Shown: positions 15,451 to 23,729 of the stretch, one piece after another
Layout of the letters: each line of letters begins with the position of its first letter
How positions within the stretch are numbered: the stretch's first letter is position 1
Origin: an uncultured Oscillospiraceae bacterium
Lineage (GTDB): Bacteria > Bacillota > Clostridia > Oscillospirales > Oscillospiraceae
NCBI GenBank assembly: GCA_934646005.1
Contig: CAKUED010000008.1
Coordinates: 1-64,000 of the forward strand
Reading direction: 5' to 3'
DNA: 64,000 nucleotides
Notes under the pieces: generated by a model
What the model saw: the letters and a program-made list of their open reading frames with translations, nothing else
Database searches by the model: none
What the model was told of the DNA's origin: nothing
Made by a program: the position numbers and the translations under genes

Positions 15451-15933
15451 ATGAAAAAGAACCTGGTAGCCTTTTTTTCGGCAAGCGGCGAGACTGCGCG
15501 GCTGGCAAAAACGCTGGCGGGCGTGACCGGCGGCGATCTGTTTGAGATCGAACCGGCGCAGAAATACACAAGCGCCGACCTCAACTGGAACGACAAGCAC
15601 AGCCGCAGCACCATCGAGATGAACGACGAGGCGAGCCGCCCCGCCATCGCGTCGCACGTCGCCGACATGGCGCAGTATGACACGGTGTTCGTCGGCTTCC
15701 CCATCTGGTGGTATCAGGCGCCGCGCATCATCGAGACGTTTTTGGAGAGCTACGATTTTTCCGGCAAGACCATCGTCGCCTTCGCAACGTCCGGCGGAAG
15801 CGGGCTCGGCAGGACCGAGGCGCTGCTGAAGCCGCACTGCGCCGCGAGCGCCAGGTGGCTTCCCGGCAAGCGCCTGAGCAGCCGCGAAAGCGTGCAGTCC
15901 GTGCAGGCTTGGGTCAGCGGATTGGGGCTGTAA
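15451..15933 (+). CDS. Flavodoxin
   Basis: The ATG at 15451 lies eight bases after AAAGGAG. The 160-residue protein is flavodoxin-like: VAFFSASGETARLAKTLAG supplies the FMN phosphate loop, VFVGFPIWWYQAPRIIETFLE the flavin-facing aromatic loop, and FATSGGSGLGRTE the third loop. It carries one or two electrons on FMN between redox proteins. The preceding aldo/keto reductase with Fe-S clusters is the natural partner. A hairpin terminator follows. Confidence 0.9.
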   Translation: MKKNLVAFFSASGETARLAKTLAGVTGGDLFEIEPAQKYTSADLNWNDKHSRSTIEMNDEASRPAIASHVADMAQYDTVFVGFPIWWYQAPRIIETFLESYDFSGKTIVAFATSGGSGLGRTEALLKPHCAASARWLPGKRLSSRESVQSVQAWVSGLGL

Positions 15934-15950
15934 GCGTCCAGACGATCAAA

Positions 15951-15982
15951 GCCGCCCGCCGATTCTCGGCGGGCGGTCATTT
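15951..15982. terminator. Terminator between flavodoxin and convergent LysR gene
   Basis: A 10-bp GC stem (CCGCCCGCCG / CGGCGGGCGG, 15952-15961 and 15967-15976) is followed by TCATTTTA. It overlaps the last codons of the convergent LysR gene. Confidence 0.7.
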
Positions 15983-16861
15983 TATGTCCGGCGCTTCGCG
16001 GAATTTGAGATAGTCCAGAAATTTCTGCACCGCGGGCGTGAGGCGCGCGCGGTTTTTCATGGCGAGGTAGATCGGGCGGTAATACGGCGTTTGCAGCGGA
16101 CGAACTGCGATGCGGTACGCCACGCGCCGCAAAATGAGGTCCGGCAGGATGCCAACGCCCATCCCCTTCTCCGCCATCGCCATGATCGCAAAATCCTCCC
16201 ACGTTGTAAAGCGGATTTTGGGATGCACGCCACTGCGCTCCAAAAGGTCACTGACCTCGGTCTTGCCGCCGCGCTCGAGCAGCAGAAACGGCTCGTCGTT
16301 CAGCGCCTCGACCGGGACGGCATCCAGCGCCGCCAGCGGATGCCCGACGGGCAGGACGAGCTTATATTCGTCGTTCTTCAGCAGAATTTTGTCCAGCGCC
16401 GCGTTTTTGGGCGTGCGCAGGATGCCGCAGTCCACGCGCCCGTCCTCGATCCAGCGCTCCACCTCATCATAATCGCCGAGCAGCAGCTCGTAGTCGATGC
16501 CGGGATAGTCCTTCTGAAACGCGGAGACGATGTTCGGCAGCCAGTGGATGGCGGCGCTAGCAAATGTGCCGACGCGCACGACGCCGGTCTGCACGCCATG
16601 CATCTGCTGCACCTGCTCCTCCAGCTCCTGATAACCCCGTAACAGTGTACGCACGCGCGGCAAAAGCTGCTGCCCGGACGAGGTCAGGCACACGCCGCCG
16701 CGACCGCGCTCCAAAAGCGCCACGCCCCAGTCGCGCTCGAGGTCGGCGATCATCTTGCTGACGGACGACTGCGCGTAGCGCAGCTTCGCGGCAGCCCTGG
16801 TAAAGCTGCCGGTCTCCACGGTGGTGACAAAGGCGAGGTATTTTTGCAGCGGATTTTCCAT
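15977..16861 (-). CDS. LysR-family transcriptional regulator
   Basis: The ATG at 16861 lies ten bases after AAGGAA; a GTG three codons upstream is too close to that site. The 294-residue protein has a LysR helix-turn-helix (YLAFVTTVETGSFTRAAAKLRYAQSSVSKMIADLERDWGVALLERG) and an effector domain (GVVRVGTFASAAIHWLPNIV ... MAEKGMGVGILPDLILRRV). It belongs to the CysL/YybE-type group. It is divergent from a MATE pump across a 103-bp gap, which suggests that it controls the pump. Confidence 0.9.
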   Translation of the reverse strand: MENPLQKYLAFVTTVETGSFTRAAAKLRYAQSSVSKMIADLERDWGVALLERGRGGVCLTSSGQQLLPRVRTLLRGYQELEEQVQQMHGVQTGVVRVGTFASAAIHWLPNIVSAFQKDYPGIDYELLLGDYDEVERWIEDGRVDCGILRTPKNAALDKILLKNDEYKLVLPVGHPLAALDAVPVEALNDEPFLLLERGGKTEVSDLLERSGVHPKIRFTTWEDFAIMAMAEKGMGVGILPDLILRRVAYRIAVRPLQTPYYRPIYLAMKNRARLTPAVQKFLDYLKFREAPDIK

Positions 16862-16964
16862 GCGTCGCACATTCCTTTTTTCGATACGTTCTATCCGGAA
16901 AATTCGTTTTTCTTATTCTAGCAGATGTGCTATGATCGTGCAAGTATGAAATAGGGTGAACACA

Positions 16965-18305
16965 ATGGAGCTTTCTAAAAACGACCTGGATATGCTGCAC
17001 GGCGGACTTGCAAAAAAGCTGCTGCTTTTCACGCTGCCCATTGCGCTCAGCAGTATGATGCAGCAGCTTTTCAGCGCCGCCGACACGGCGGTGGTCGGGC
17101 TGTTCGGAAGACCCGGCGCGCTGGCGGCGGTGGGCACGAATACGGAGATCGTGGCACTGATCGTCACGGTCTCGTCCGGGCTGTCGATCGGCGCGAACGT
17201 GCTGATCGCGAACCGCATCGGCAAAAATCAGACGGACGATCTGCCCGCCGCGCTGCGGTCGATGCTCGCGCTGGCGCTCGTCATCGGGCTGCTTGGCGCG
17301 GCGTTGGGGCAGCTCGCGGTGCTGCCGCTGCTGCGGCTCATCCGCACGCCGGACGATATTTTCTCCGGCGCGGCGCTGTATCTTCGCATTTACCTGCTCG
17401 GCTATCCGTTTTTGCTGCTCTATGACTTCGGCGCGGCGGCGCTGCGCGCCCGGGGCGACAGCCGGTCGCCGTTTTTCGCGCTGATGCTCTCCGGCATCGC
17501 AAACGTCGTGCTGAACGTGCTGTTTGTGACGGCGCTGCGGCTGGACGTGGCAGGCGTCGCCATTGCGACAGGCGTCTCCAACGCGCTCTCCGCCGCGCTG
17601 GTGCTGCGGCGGCTGCATTGCATTGGGATGTTAAAGCGCGCGGGGCGCGGGCGCTGGGCATACATCGCGGAGACGCTCAAAACAGGCGTTCCGTCCGCCA
17701 TTCAGGGCGCGGTGTTCTGCTTTGCAAATATTTTTGTGCAGGCATCGGTCAACCGCTTTGGCTCGGCGGCGATCGCCGGGAGCGCCATCGCCATGAATTT
17801 TGAGTACCTCTCGTACTACGGCATCACCGCCTTCGGGCAGACGGCGACGACGTTCACCTCGCAGAACTACGCCGCCGGGCAGCTCGACCGCTGCCGCAAG
17901 ATCCTATGGCTCTGTCTCGGCTTTTCCGTGCTCGGCAGTCTGGTGATGATCGTGCCGGTGGTCGTGTTCCGGGACTTTTTCTGCGGGCTGTTTTCCGGCG
18001 ACCCGGCGGAGATCGAATGCGCGTGCGTGCGCATTTTGTGCATCCTGTTTTTTGAACCGGTGTGCAGCCTGTACGAAATTCCGGCGGGCGTTCTGCGCGG
18101 GACGGGGCGCGCCGTACTCCCCGCGGCGGATATGATGGTGGGCATCTGCGCGTTCCGCATCGTCTGGATCATGATGGTATTCCGCGCGCACCCGTCGCCC
18201 GAAGCGCTGTTTCACGCCTTTCCGCTCTCGTGGCTCGCCACCATCGCGCTTGTCGCGCTGACCTTTGCGCTCTGCCGCCCGCTGAAACCGCACGCAGAAG
18301 CATAA
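16965..18305 (+). CDS. MATE-family multidrug/cation antiporter
   Basis: The start is the ATG at 16965; a GTG three codons earlier is also possible, and the ribosome binding site is weak. The 446-residue protein has twelve predicted membrane helices and the MATE pattern: LLLFTLPIALSSMMQQLFSAADTAVVGLF at the start, then FFALMLSGIANVVLNVLFV at the end of the first half, and a repeat around GQTATTFTSQNYAAGQLDRC. It exports organic cations or drugs in exchange for Na+ or H+. The divergent LysR gene is its probable regulator. Confidence 0.9.
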   Translation: MELSKNDLDMLHGGLAKKLLLFTLPIALSSMMQQLFSAADTAVVGLFGRPGALAAVGTNTEIVALIVTVSSGLSIGANVLIANRIGKNQTDDLPAALRSMLALALVIGLLGAALGQLAVLPLLRLIRTPDDIFSGAALYLRIYLLGYPFLLLYDFGAAALRARGDSRSPFFALMLSGIANVVLNVLFVTALRLDVAGVAIATGVSNALSAALVLRRLHCIGMLKRAGRGRWAYIAETLKTGVPSAIQGAVFCFANIFVQASVNRFGSAAIAGSAIAMNFEYLSYYGITAFGQTATTFTSQNYAAGQLDRCRKILWLCLGFSVLGSLVMIVPVVVFRDFFCGLFSGDPAEIECACVRILCILFFEPVCSLYEIPAGVLRGTGRAVLPAADMMVGICAFRIVWIMMVFRAHPSPEALFHAFPLSWLATIALVALTFALCRPLKPHAEA

Positions 18306-18331
18306 CGAACCGATTTTTGCCAAAATTTCTC

Positions 18332-18360
18332 TTGCGTCCGCATGTTTTCTGCTATATAAT
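18332..18360 (+). promoter_or_regulatory. Promoter of the pseudopilin gene
   Basis: TTGCGT (18332-18337), 17 bp and TATAAT (18355-18360) make a good sigma-A promoter, 41 bp before the ATG at 18401. Confidence 0.7.
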
Positions 18361-18400
18361 ACTTTGGTATGATGATTATACCGCGCAGGAGGACGCAACT

Positions 18401-18793
18401 ATGCACAAACGCAGCCGTCAGGGCTTTACACTCATGGAAATGCTGATCGTGGTAGCGATCATTGCTGTACTCGTCGCCATTGCCATCCCGACGTTCAGCA
18501 GCAGCCTGCACAAGGCGCGCGAGGCAGCCGACCTTGCTAACGCCCGCGCATATTATGCCTACCTACAGGCAGATTATATGACCACCGGCGAATATCAGCC
18601 GCAGTTCAAGGCTACTGCCGAAGAGAATATCTCTTCCACGATCACCTACCTCGACGGCACAACCGTCAAGCTGCAAACAGGTACGATCGCCGTTTGCTGC
18701 CCGCGATTGTCACCCGACTATGAAGGCGACGCGATCTATCAGGTCTGGTATTTCTGCAATCGAGGGGATAAAGAAGTGGTTTTCGGCGAGTAA
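18401..18793 (+). CDS. Type IV pilin-like (pseudopilin) protein, solitary
   Basis: The ATG at 18401 follows GCAGGAGG. The 130-residue protein starts with a short basic leader and the prepilin cleavage and methylation site QG|FTLMEMLIVVAIIAVLVAIAIP, with Glu at the position equivalent to E5. The rest is a small soluble head with two adjacent cysteines (AVCCPRL) and a later one. Such proteins are cleaved by a prepilin peptidase and assembled into pili or secretion pseudopili. No peptidase, ATPase or platform gene lies in the window, so it must depend on machinery encoded elsewhere. Confidence 0.85.
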   Translation: MHKRSRQGFTLMEMLIVVAIIAVLVAIAIPTFSSSLHKAREAADLANARAYYAYLQADYMTTGEYQPQFKATAEENISSTITYLDGTTVKLQTGTIAVCCPRLSPDYEGDAIYQVWYFCNRGDKEVVFGE

Positions 18794-18803
18794 GAAATAC
18801 AAA

Positions 18804-18835
18804 CGCCTCGGGGCACTGCTCCGAGGCGGTTTTTT
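18804..18835. terminator. Rho-independent terminator after the pseudopilin
   Basis: The stem CGCCTCGG/CCGAGGCG (18804-18811 and 18821-18828) is followed by GTTTTTT. It separates the pseudopilin from the convergent MATE gene. Confidence 0.85.
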
Positions 18836-20258
18836 ATACTTTCTTCTGTGCCGCGACCTCCAGTGTCCGCTGGTGGAACACCTTGGGGAAGGACGTAAAG
18901 ATCACGATGGACGTGATGATCCCGGCGACGAGGTCGGCGATGCCCTCCGAGAGATACACGCCGCGGAAGCCGAGAAAATGCGTCAGCGCGAAGCACAGCG
19001 GGATGAGGATGACGACCTTGCGCATCACGGCAAGGCACAGCGCCCGCTTCGCCTGCCCCAGCGCGACGTTTACGTTCTGGAGCGTCATCTGCACGAAGAA
19101 CATGATCGACCCCATCAAAAACTGCGGGGCGTACTGCTTGACGATCTGCGTGACCGCCCCGCTGGCGGAAAACAGCCGCGCATACATCTCCGGCACGAGC
19201 ATCGACACCGACCAGATGGTCAGGCAGAAGCAGAACGCGATGATCGTCACATAGCGGATGCCGGTTTTGAGCCGCTGCTCGTCACCCTTGCCGTAGTTGT
19301 AGCTGACGAACGGCTGCACGCCGTTGCCGAGCCCGTTGAGCGGCAGGACGATGAGCTGGAGCGCGCTGAGCATCACGGTCAGCGCGGCGGTATAGTCGCG
19401 GTCGCCGCCGGTGGCGCGGTTGAGGTTGATATTGAACACAACCTGAATGGCGCACTCCGTGATGGTCATCACAAACGGCGTCACACCAAGCGACACGATG
19501 CTCCCCACGCGCGCGGCACGGATGCGCATCTCGCGCACGCGGAAGTGGAAAAGGCTGCGGCGTGAGAAGAAGAACAGTGTCACACACACGCACGAGCAGA
19601 GCTGTGACACGACGGTCGCCAAACTCGACCCCTCCACGCCCATACCGAACGTAAAGATGAAGATTGGATCGAGCACGATGTTGATGATCGCGCCGACAAG
19701 CACCGATCCCATCGCGTAGAGTGAAAAGCCCTGCGTCAGGATAAACGGATTCAGCCCCTGCGCCAGCATCACAAACAGCGTGCCGCAGGCGTAAATTTTG
19801 AGGTACGCCACCGCATAGCCCAGCGCGCTGGGCGGGCAGCCGAACAGGCGGACGATCGGCTCGGCAAAGAAAAACGCGACTGCGCCGATGGAGACACCGA
19901 TCAGCACCAGCATGGAAAAGGCGGTGTTAAAAATGCGGTCCGCCTCCGGCGCATTCCCCTCGCCGAGCTTGATGCCCGCGCGCGGCGCGCCGCCCAGCCC
20001 AATGAGGTTCGCAAACGCCTGCATGATGAGCGTGATGGGCAGCACGATGCCGAGCGCCGCCAGCGCGTCCATGCCGGCGTCCTCAATGCGGGCGACGTAC
20101 ATACGGTCCACGATGTTATACAAAAATGTGATGAGCTGCGCGATGATCGCCGGAATGCTCAGCCGGACGATCAGCGGCAGGATCGCGCCGTGGTCAAGCT
20201 CCGCCGTCTTGTCGCGGCTGGGCTTCGGCGCGCGCGGGATTTTTGGCACGCTGTTCAT
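18834..20258 (-). CDS. MATE-family efflux protein
   Basis: The 474-residue protein has an N-terminal cytoplasmic tail of about 25 residues, then twelve membrane helices. LIVRLSIPAIIAQLITFLYNIVDRMYVARI, GLGGAPRAGIKLGEG, and GVQPFVSYNYGKGDEQRLKTG in the second half are typical MATE repeats. It is not closely similar to the other MATE pump in the window and belongs to the larger Clostridial MATE group related to MepA/DinF. No regulator lies next to it. The substrate is unknown. Confidence 0.9.
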   Translation of the reverse strand: MNSVPKIPRAPKPSRDKTAELDHGAILPLIVRLSIPAIIAQLITFLYNIVDRMYVARIEDAGMDALAALGIVLPITLIMQAFANLIGLGGAPRAGIKLGEGNAPEADRIFNTAFSMLVLIGVSIGAVAFFFAEPIVRLFGCPPSALGYAVAYLKIYACGTLFVMLAQGLNPFILTQGFSLYAMGSVLVGAIINIVLDPIFIFTFGMGVEGSSLATVVSQLCSCVCVTLFFFSRRSLFHFRVREMRIRAARVGSIVSLGVTPFVMTITECAIQVVFNINLNRATGGDRDYTAALTVMLSALQLIVLPLNGLGNGVQPFVSYNYGKGDEQRLKTGIRYVTIIAFCFCLTIWSVSMLVPEMYARLFSASGAVTQIVKQYAPQFLMGSIMFFVQMTLQNVNVALGQAKRALCLAVMRKVVILIPLCFALTHFLGFRGVYLSEGIADLVAGIITSIVIFTSFPKVFHQRTLEVAAQKKV

Positions 20259-20324
20259 CTCCTGTGTGCAAATTATTTTTATTATAGCAGATCAAACACG
20301 AAAAAGTCACCCGGTCGGGCGAAG

Positions 20325-20354
20325 TAAAACAGCCGCCCGCGGGCGGCTGTTTTA
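20325..20354. terminator. 30-bp perfect palindrome, bidirectional terminator
   Basis: TAAAACAGCCGCCCGC and its exact complement form a loop-less perfect palindrome with A and T tracts at the ends. It ends the LacI-fusion gene on the minus strand. Confidence 0.75.
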
Positions 20355-20359
20355 CAGGT

Positions 20360-22573
20360 TCAGAACAGCGCATTGGGAAATTGGTCCTGCGTGAGCCGCA
20401 TAACGCTCTCAGGCGGGATCTTCTTCAAGATCGCGCGCCATAGATTGTCGGCAAGCGTCTGTTCCAGACGGCGACCGACGCAGTCCTTTCGGAAGCTCTG
20501 CGTGCCAAACTCCTTACCACGCAGCGCCGTGCCGCGCTCGTTGATGATGCGCATCCAGGGATAGATCGTCAAAAGCTCCTGATCGTAAAATACGCTTTTG
20601 AACGGGCTAACCTGCCCCAGCAGGGAGCTGTGGACAGAAATGCGGTCACTGATCTCCCAGTTGAGGAACTGCGCGCTCTCCTCGATCTGCTCGGAGTAGG
20701 CATTGATGCCCAGCAGCCAGCCGCCGATCAGCGAGGATGTACCCGGAAGCCGGGCAAAACGGACATACTGTTTGGAATAGTCCGGCCTGTCCTGCAAATG
20801 GACATTATATGTGCAGATCATGGCAGTATCGCCCTCCGCAAATTTGCGGATCTGCTCATCCTCAAGGAAGTCCATACAGTCCGGGTACGAATACAGATAG
20901 CTTTCGCAAAGATTCCTGACCGCCTTCTGGTTTGCCATCGTGACCATGTCCAGCCCGTGCTGCCCCAGGAAGTGCCCATGATAGGACCACTGCCGCGGCA
21001 AAAACTCCGCCATGATGCCCTCCGGCTTTCCGCCCAGCAGGCATGTGCCGTACTGGACCGGCGATTCCTGATGAAATGCGCGGGTAAAGAACTTTGCCAC
21101 CAGATTAAACTCGTTCCATGTGTGCGGCGGGCGGAGTGGAACGCCGTATTTTAAGTAGAATTTCTTTTGCAGGAGCGTATCCTCAAACAGGTCGCTCCGA
21201 TAAACCAGCACCTGATACCCGGTCAGGATCGGCAGCGCGTAGATCGCCTCGTCGCTCGCCTCGGACAGGATATAATCCCGCACGTCATGGACATAGCGCG
21301 GCAGGATCTGCGCGATCGGCAGCAGCTCGTTCAGCTCGCACAGGACCTTTTCCTGTTTGAGCATTTGCAGCCAGTGCATATCCGCCATAACAATATCATA
21401 CTCGCTGCTTTTTGCCCTGGCGTTTTTCATAATGATCTGCATCAGATCCTGCTGATTCGCGGTTGTCACATCAATGTTGATCCCAGTCCGCGCCGTAAAA
21501 TCACGGGACAAAATACGGATCGCCCTGCTGATATTGGAGTCCAGCAGAAGCAGGCGCAGCGTCCGGCTGCGGTTGGTTCTTGGCAGCGGCAGAGGCGGTG
21601 CACCAAAAAGCTGTTTTGTTTCCTCATAAGAGCGGATCACGATCTGCTGCGGCTCAAACATGGCGGACTCGGAAATATTCTCAAACAAAATCTCCGCCGC
21701 CTGCGTTCCGCACGCGATCGAATTCCGCCGCAGATAGCTGACGCTGTCACTGCGATACCGATACCAGCTGTCGCCGGAAAGCGCGTACACGCGCATGCCG
21801 CTCAAATTCAGCAGGCTACAAATTTCAGACACCGTTTTCGCCAGCCACGCGGCTGACACGATCAGACAATCCGGCATTTTCGGCAGTGCGCTGATAAACT
21901 GGATCAGTCCGCTGAACGCGCGCTCTTTATTGAATTCCGTTTCAAACAGGATCGCCCCCTGCTGCACAGCGGGATCCAGCGCATCCAGATAGCCATTGCG
22001 GCAATCTGACTCCGAGCCAAGGAACGCACTTCCTGTGATCAGCCCGACCTGCTGTCCGCGCAGCATCAGCTCTTGCGTCAGCGCGTGAACGATGCCGTAA
22101 TTATCAAAGCATACAATATTGCAGTCACAATTGCGCGGATAGTGATCGGCAAAAACGACTGGCATATTCGCCTGCATATACTGCGCAAGCAGCGCCTCAT
22201 CCAGATACGATGACAGCACAATGATCCCGCTCACGCTCATCTGGATCAGCGATTCGATCTCCCGGCGCTCCTCTGCCGCGCTGCTGACGAGCTTCAGGAT
22301 CGGCTGGCAGTTTTTCTGCTTGGACACACGGTAGATCCCTTCAACGATCTGGTGGTAATGCCCGTTCAGCGCATCACATATGATACCAATGAAGCTGATT
22401 TTCTTTTTGCGGAGATTCATTGCCAGAAAGTTAGGGTGATAGTCCAGCTCCCGCATTGCCGTAACGACCTTTTGATGAAGCTCCTCGGAAACGAACGCCT
22501 TGTTATTTAGAATGTTGGAAACCGTGGATACAGACACACCGGCAGCTTTTGCCACATCTTTTATGTTTGACAT
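20360..22573 (-). CDS. LacI-family regulator fused to an extracellular-type solute-binding domain
   Basis: The ATG at 22573 (MSNIKDVAKAAG) follows GAGGAG; the first Met four codons earlier overlaps that site. The 737-residue protein is twice the usual LacI length. Residues 2-25 are the LacI helix-turn-helix, followed by the hinge (HPNFLAMNLRKKK). A LacI effector core runs to about 340 (FIGIICDALNGHYHQIVEGIY ... YEETKQLFG). Residues of about 360-737 look like a family 1 solute-binding protein (LRLLLLDSNISRAIRILSRDFTARTGINI ... YDIVMADMHWLQML ... YALPILTGYQVLVYRSDLFED ... HTWNEF), without a signal peptide. It could therefore sense two ligands in the cytoplasm. It follows the sugar operon and is probably its regulator. 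Confidence 0.85.
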   Translation of the reverse strand: MSNIKDVAKAAGVSVSTVSNILNNKAFVSEELHQKVVTAMRELDYHPNFLAMNLRKKKISFIGIICDALNGHYHQIVEGIYRVSKQKNCQPILKLVSSAAEERREIESLIQMSVSGIIVLSSYLDEALLAQYMQANMPVVFADHYPRNCDCNIVCFDNYGIVHALTQELMLRGQQVGLITGSAFLGSESDCRNGYLDALDPAVQQGAILFETEFNKERAFSGLIQFISALPKMPDCLIVSAAWLAKTVSEICSLLNLSGMRVYALSGDSWYRYRSDSVSYLRRNSIACGTQAAEILFENISESAMFEPQQIVIRSYEETKQLFGAPPLPLPRTNRSRTLRLLLLDSNISRAIRILSRDFTARTGINIDVTTANQQDLMQIIMKNARAKSSEYDIVMADMHWLQMLKQEKVLCELNELLPIAQILPRYVHDVRDYILSEASDEAIYALPILTGYQVLVYRSDLFEDTLLQKKFYLKYGVPLRPPHTWNEFNLVAKFFTRAFHQESPVQYGTCLLGGKPEGIMAEFLPRQWSYHGHFLGQHGLDMVTMANQKAVRNLCESYLYSYPDCMDFLEDEQIRKFAEGDTAMICTYNVHLQDRPDYSKQYVRFARLPGTSSLIGGWLLGINAYSEQIEESAQFLNWEISDRISVHSSLLGQVSPFKSVFYDQELLTIYPWMRIINERGTALRGKEFGTQSFRKDCVGRRLEQTLADNLWRAILKKIPPESVMRLTQDQFPNALF

Positions 22574-22630
22574 GCTTCTCCTCATTCAAATTCCAAAATA
22601 CCATCGGCGAGGTGATGTTTGACTACTCAT

Positions 22631-22658
22631 AGGATACCATATTATGACACAATGTCAA
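22631..22658 (-). promoter_or_regulatory. Promoter of the LacI-fusion gene
   Basis: On the minus strand TTGACA (22653-22658), 16 bp and TATCCT (22631-22636) lie 58 bp before the ATG. The regulator can thus be made independently of the sugar operon upstream. Confidence 0.6.
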
Positions 22659-22709
22659 TCCATCCGCGCGCTTTTGCATACGATCCTGCGGCTTGCAGCC
22701 GAAGCGCAC

Positions 22710-22741
22710 CCATACCCGGGGCGTTTGCGTCCCGGGTATGG
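22710..22741 (-). terminator. Hairpin at the 3' end of the sugar operon
   Basis: An 11-bp perfect stem (CCATACCCGGG / CCCGGGTATGG) with a 10-base loop lies 10 bp past the stop of the rpiB-like gene. No T tract follows on the minus strand, so it may protect the mRNA end or stop transcription only partly. Confidence 0.5.
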
Positions 22742-22751
22742 ATCGTATTTA

Positions 22752-23363
22752 TCATCTATTGCGCGGGCACATCATCGGAATGGGCGACAGTCCCTCGGGT
22801 CTGTCGTGCAGCGCACAGCCGCAGTCATCCAGATGCTTGAGCCGGAAGCCGTTCCGCTTATATTCTTCATAATGGAAAGCATTGAGCTCATCAATCGCGA
22901 TCTGATGGAAGCGGTCAAAATCCTCCCACCATTCCCAGCCGCTGCCAAAATCATTATACAGATACGCATCCGCACACTGCTTGCCGAGCTCTGGCGTTAC
23001 ATAGAACGCGCCCATCGCCAGAACGTTGACACCGTTGCCGGAGATGGCGCGGAACGCCGCGGGAACAGACTCGACAACACCGGCGTGGACGCCCGGGCAC
23101 TTGGAGGCAGCGATGTGGATGCCCATTCCCGTACCGCAGAAGATCATGGCGCGCTCAAATTCTTTTTCCGAGATCATCGCCCCGGCACGCAGCCCGATGC
23201 GGTGGAACATCAGCTCTGTATCCGCGGGATTGGAATCCGCCCTGACACCGATGTCCGTGATCGTCCAGCCTTTGTTTTCCAGATATTCTTTGATCGCTTC
23301 TTTCAGCGGGTATCCCGCAAAATCGGCAGCCATCAGCAGTTGCTTGTCGGCAATCGTTTTCAT
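22752..23363 (-). CDS. RpiB/LacA/LacB-family sugar isomerase
   Basis: The 203-residue protein has the RpiB core. LLMAADFAGYPLKEAIKEYLENKGWTITDIGV is the start of the Rossmann-like fold, FCGTGMGIHIAASKCPGVHAGVVES the active-site block, and NGVNVLAMGAFYV the final strand. RpiB relatives interconvert aldose and ketose phosphates such as ribose 5-phosphate or allose 6-phosphate. This protein is about 50 residues longer than usual, with an extra C-terminal tail containing WEWWEDFDRFHQIAIDELNAF and three cysteines. It is the last gene of the sugar operon, 39 bp after the mutarotase-like gene. Confidence 0.85.
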   Translation of the reverse strand: MKTIADKQLLMAADFAGYPLKEAIKEYLENKGWTITDIGVRADSNPADTELMFHRIGLRAGAMISEKEFERAMIFCGTGMGIHIAASKCPGVHAGVVESVPAAFRAISGNGVNVLAMGAFYVTPELGKQCADAYLYNDFGSGWEWWEDFDRFHQIAIDELNAFHYEEYKRNGFRLKHLDDCGCALHDRPEGLSPIPMMCPRNR

Positions 23364-23402
23364 ACTGTCCGTTTCCTTTCAACATATTTTTGCTGTATTT
23401 TC

Positions 23403-23729
23403 TCAGTCCAGGTGATACAGCTCGTTCATTCCCGCCCAAAATTCGCCGTCCTTGCGGTCTGCAAACGGCTTCATGAGCGGACGCACAAGCGCCTCCCACT
23501 GCTGCGAGACCGGGTCATTCTCCAGCCTTTTCATATCGGCTGCAAAATCCTCACCGACGTACTCGTAGTACGCAAACATGAGCTCGCCGCGCTGAAAAAT
23601 GGAGTAGTTCCGAATATTGCAGGCTTTCAGCATTTCATTCACGCCCGGCGGCGGCGCTGCGTGGTACTGCGCGTACCGCTCCAGCCCTTCCGGGCGGATC
23701 ATGACAGTCTCTCCAATTCTTTTCATCAT
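23403..23729 (-). CDS. L-rhamnose mutarotase family (RhaM-like) protein
   Basis: The 108-residue protein is of the RhaM/DUF718 family. MIRPEGLERYAQYHAAPPPGVNEMLKACNIRNYSIFQRGELMFAYYEYVGEDF holds the active-site Tyr and the His of the dimeric ferredoxin-like barrel, and DPVSQQWEALVRPLMKPF follows. Members flip a sugar between its alpha and beta anomers; rhamnose is the best known substrate but others occur. The start overlaps the upstream permease stop (ATGA), so the two are translationally coupled. It supports import of a sugar that must be taken in one anomeric form. Confidence 0.85.
   Translation of the reverse strand: MMKRIGETVMIRPEGLERYAQYHAAPPPGVNEMLKACNIRNYSIFQRGELMFAYYEYVGEDFAADMKRLENDPVSQQWEALVRPLMKPFADRKDGEFWAGMNELYHLD

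Noticed and set aside
13771..15837. 688-codon minus-strand frame across the aldo/keto reductase, cupin and flavodoxin genes
   Set aside because: All three plus-strand genes have clear families and ribosome binding sites; the opposite frame is a shadow.
18062..18400. Longer start for the pseudopilin
   Set aside because: It would run through the MATE gene in another frame and past the pseudopilin promoter; the prepilin leader begins at 18401.
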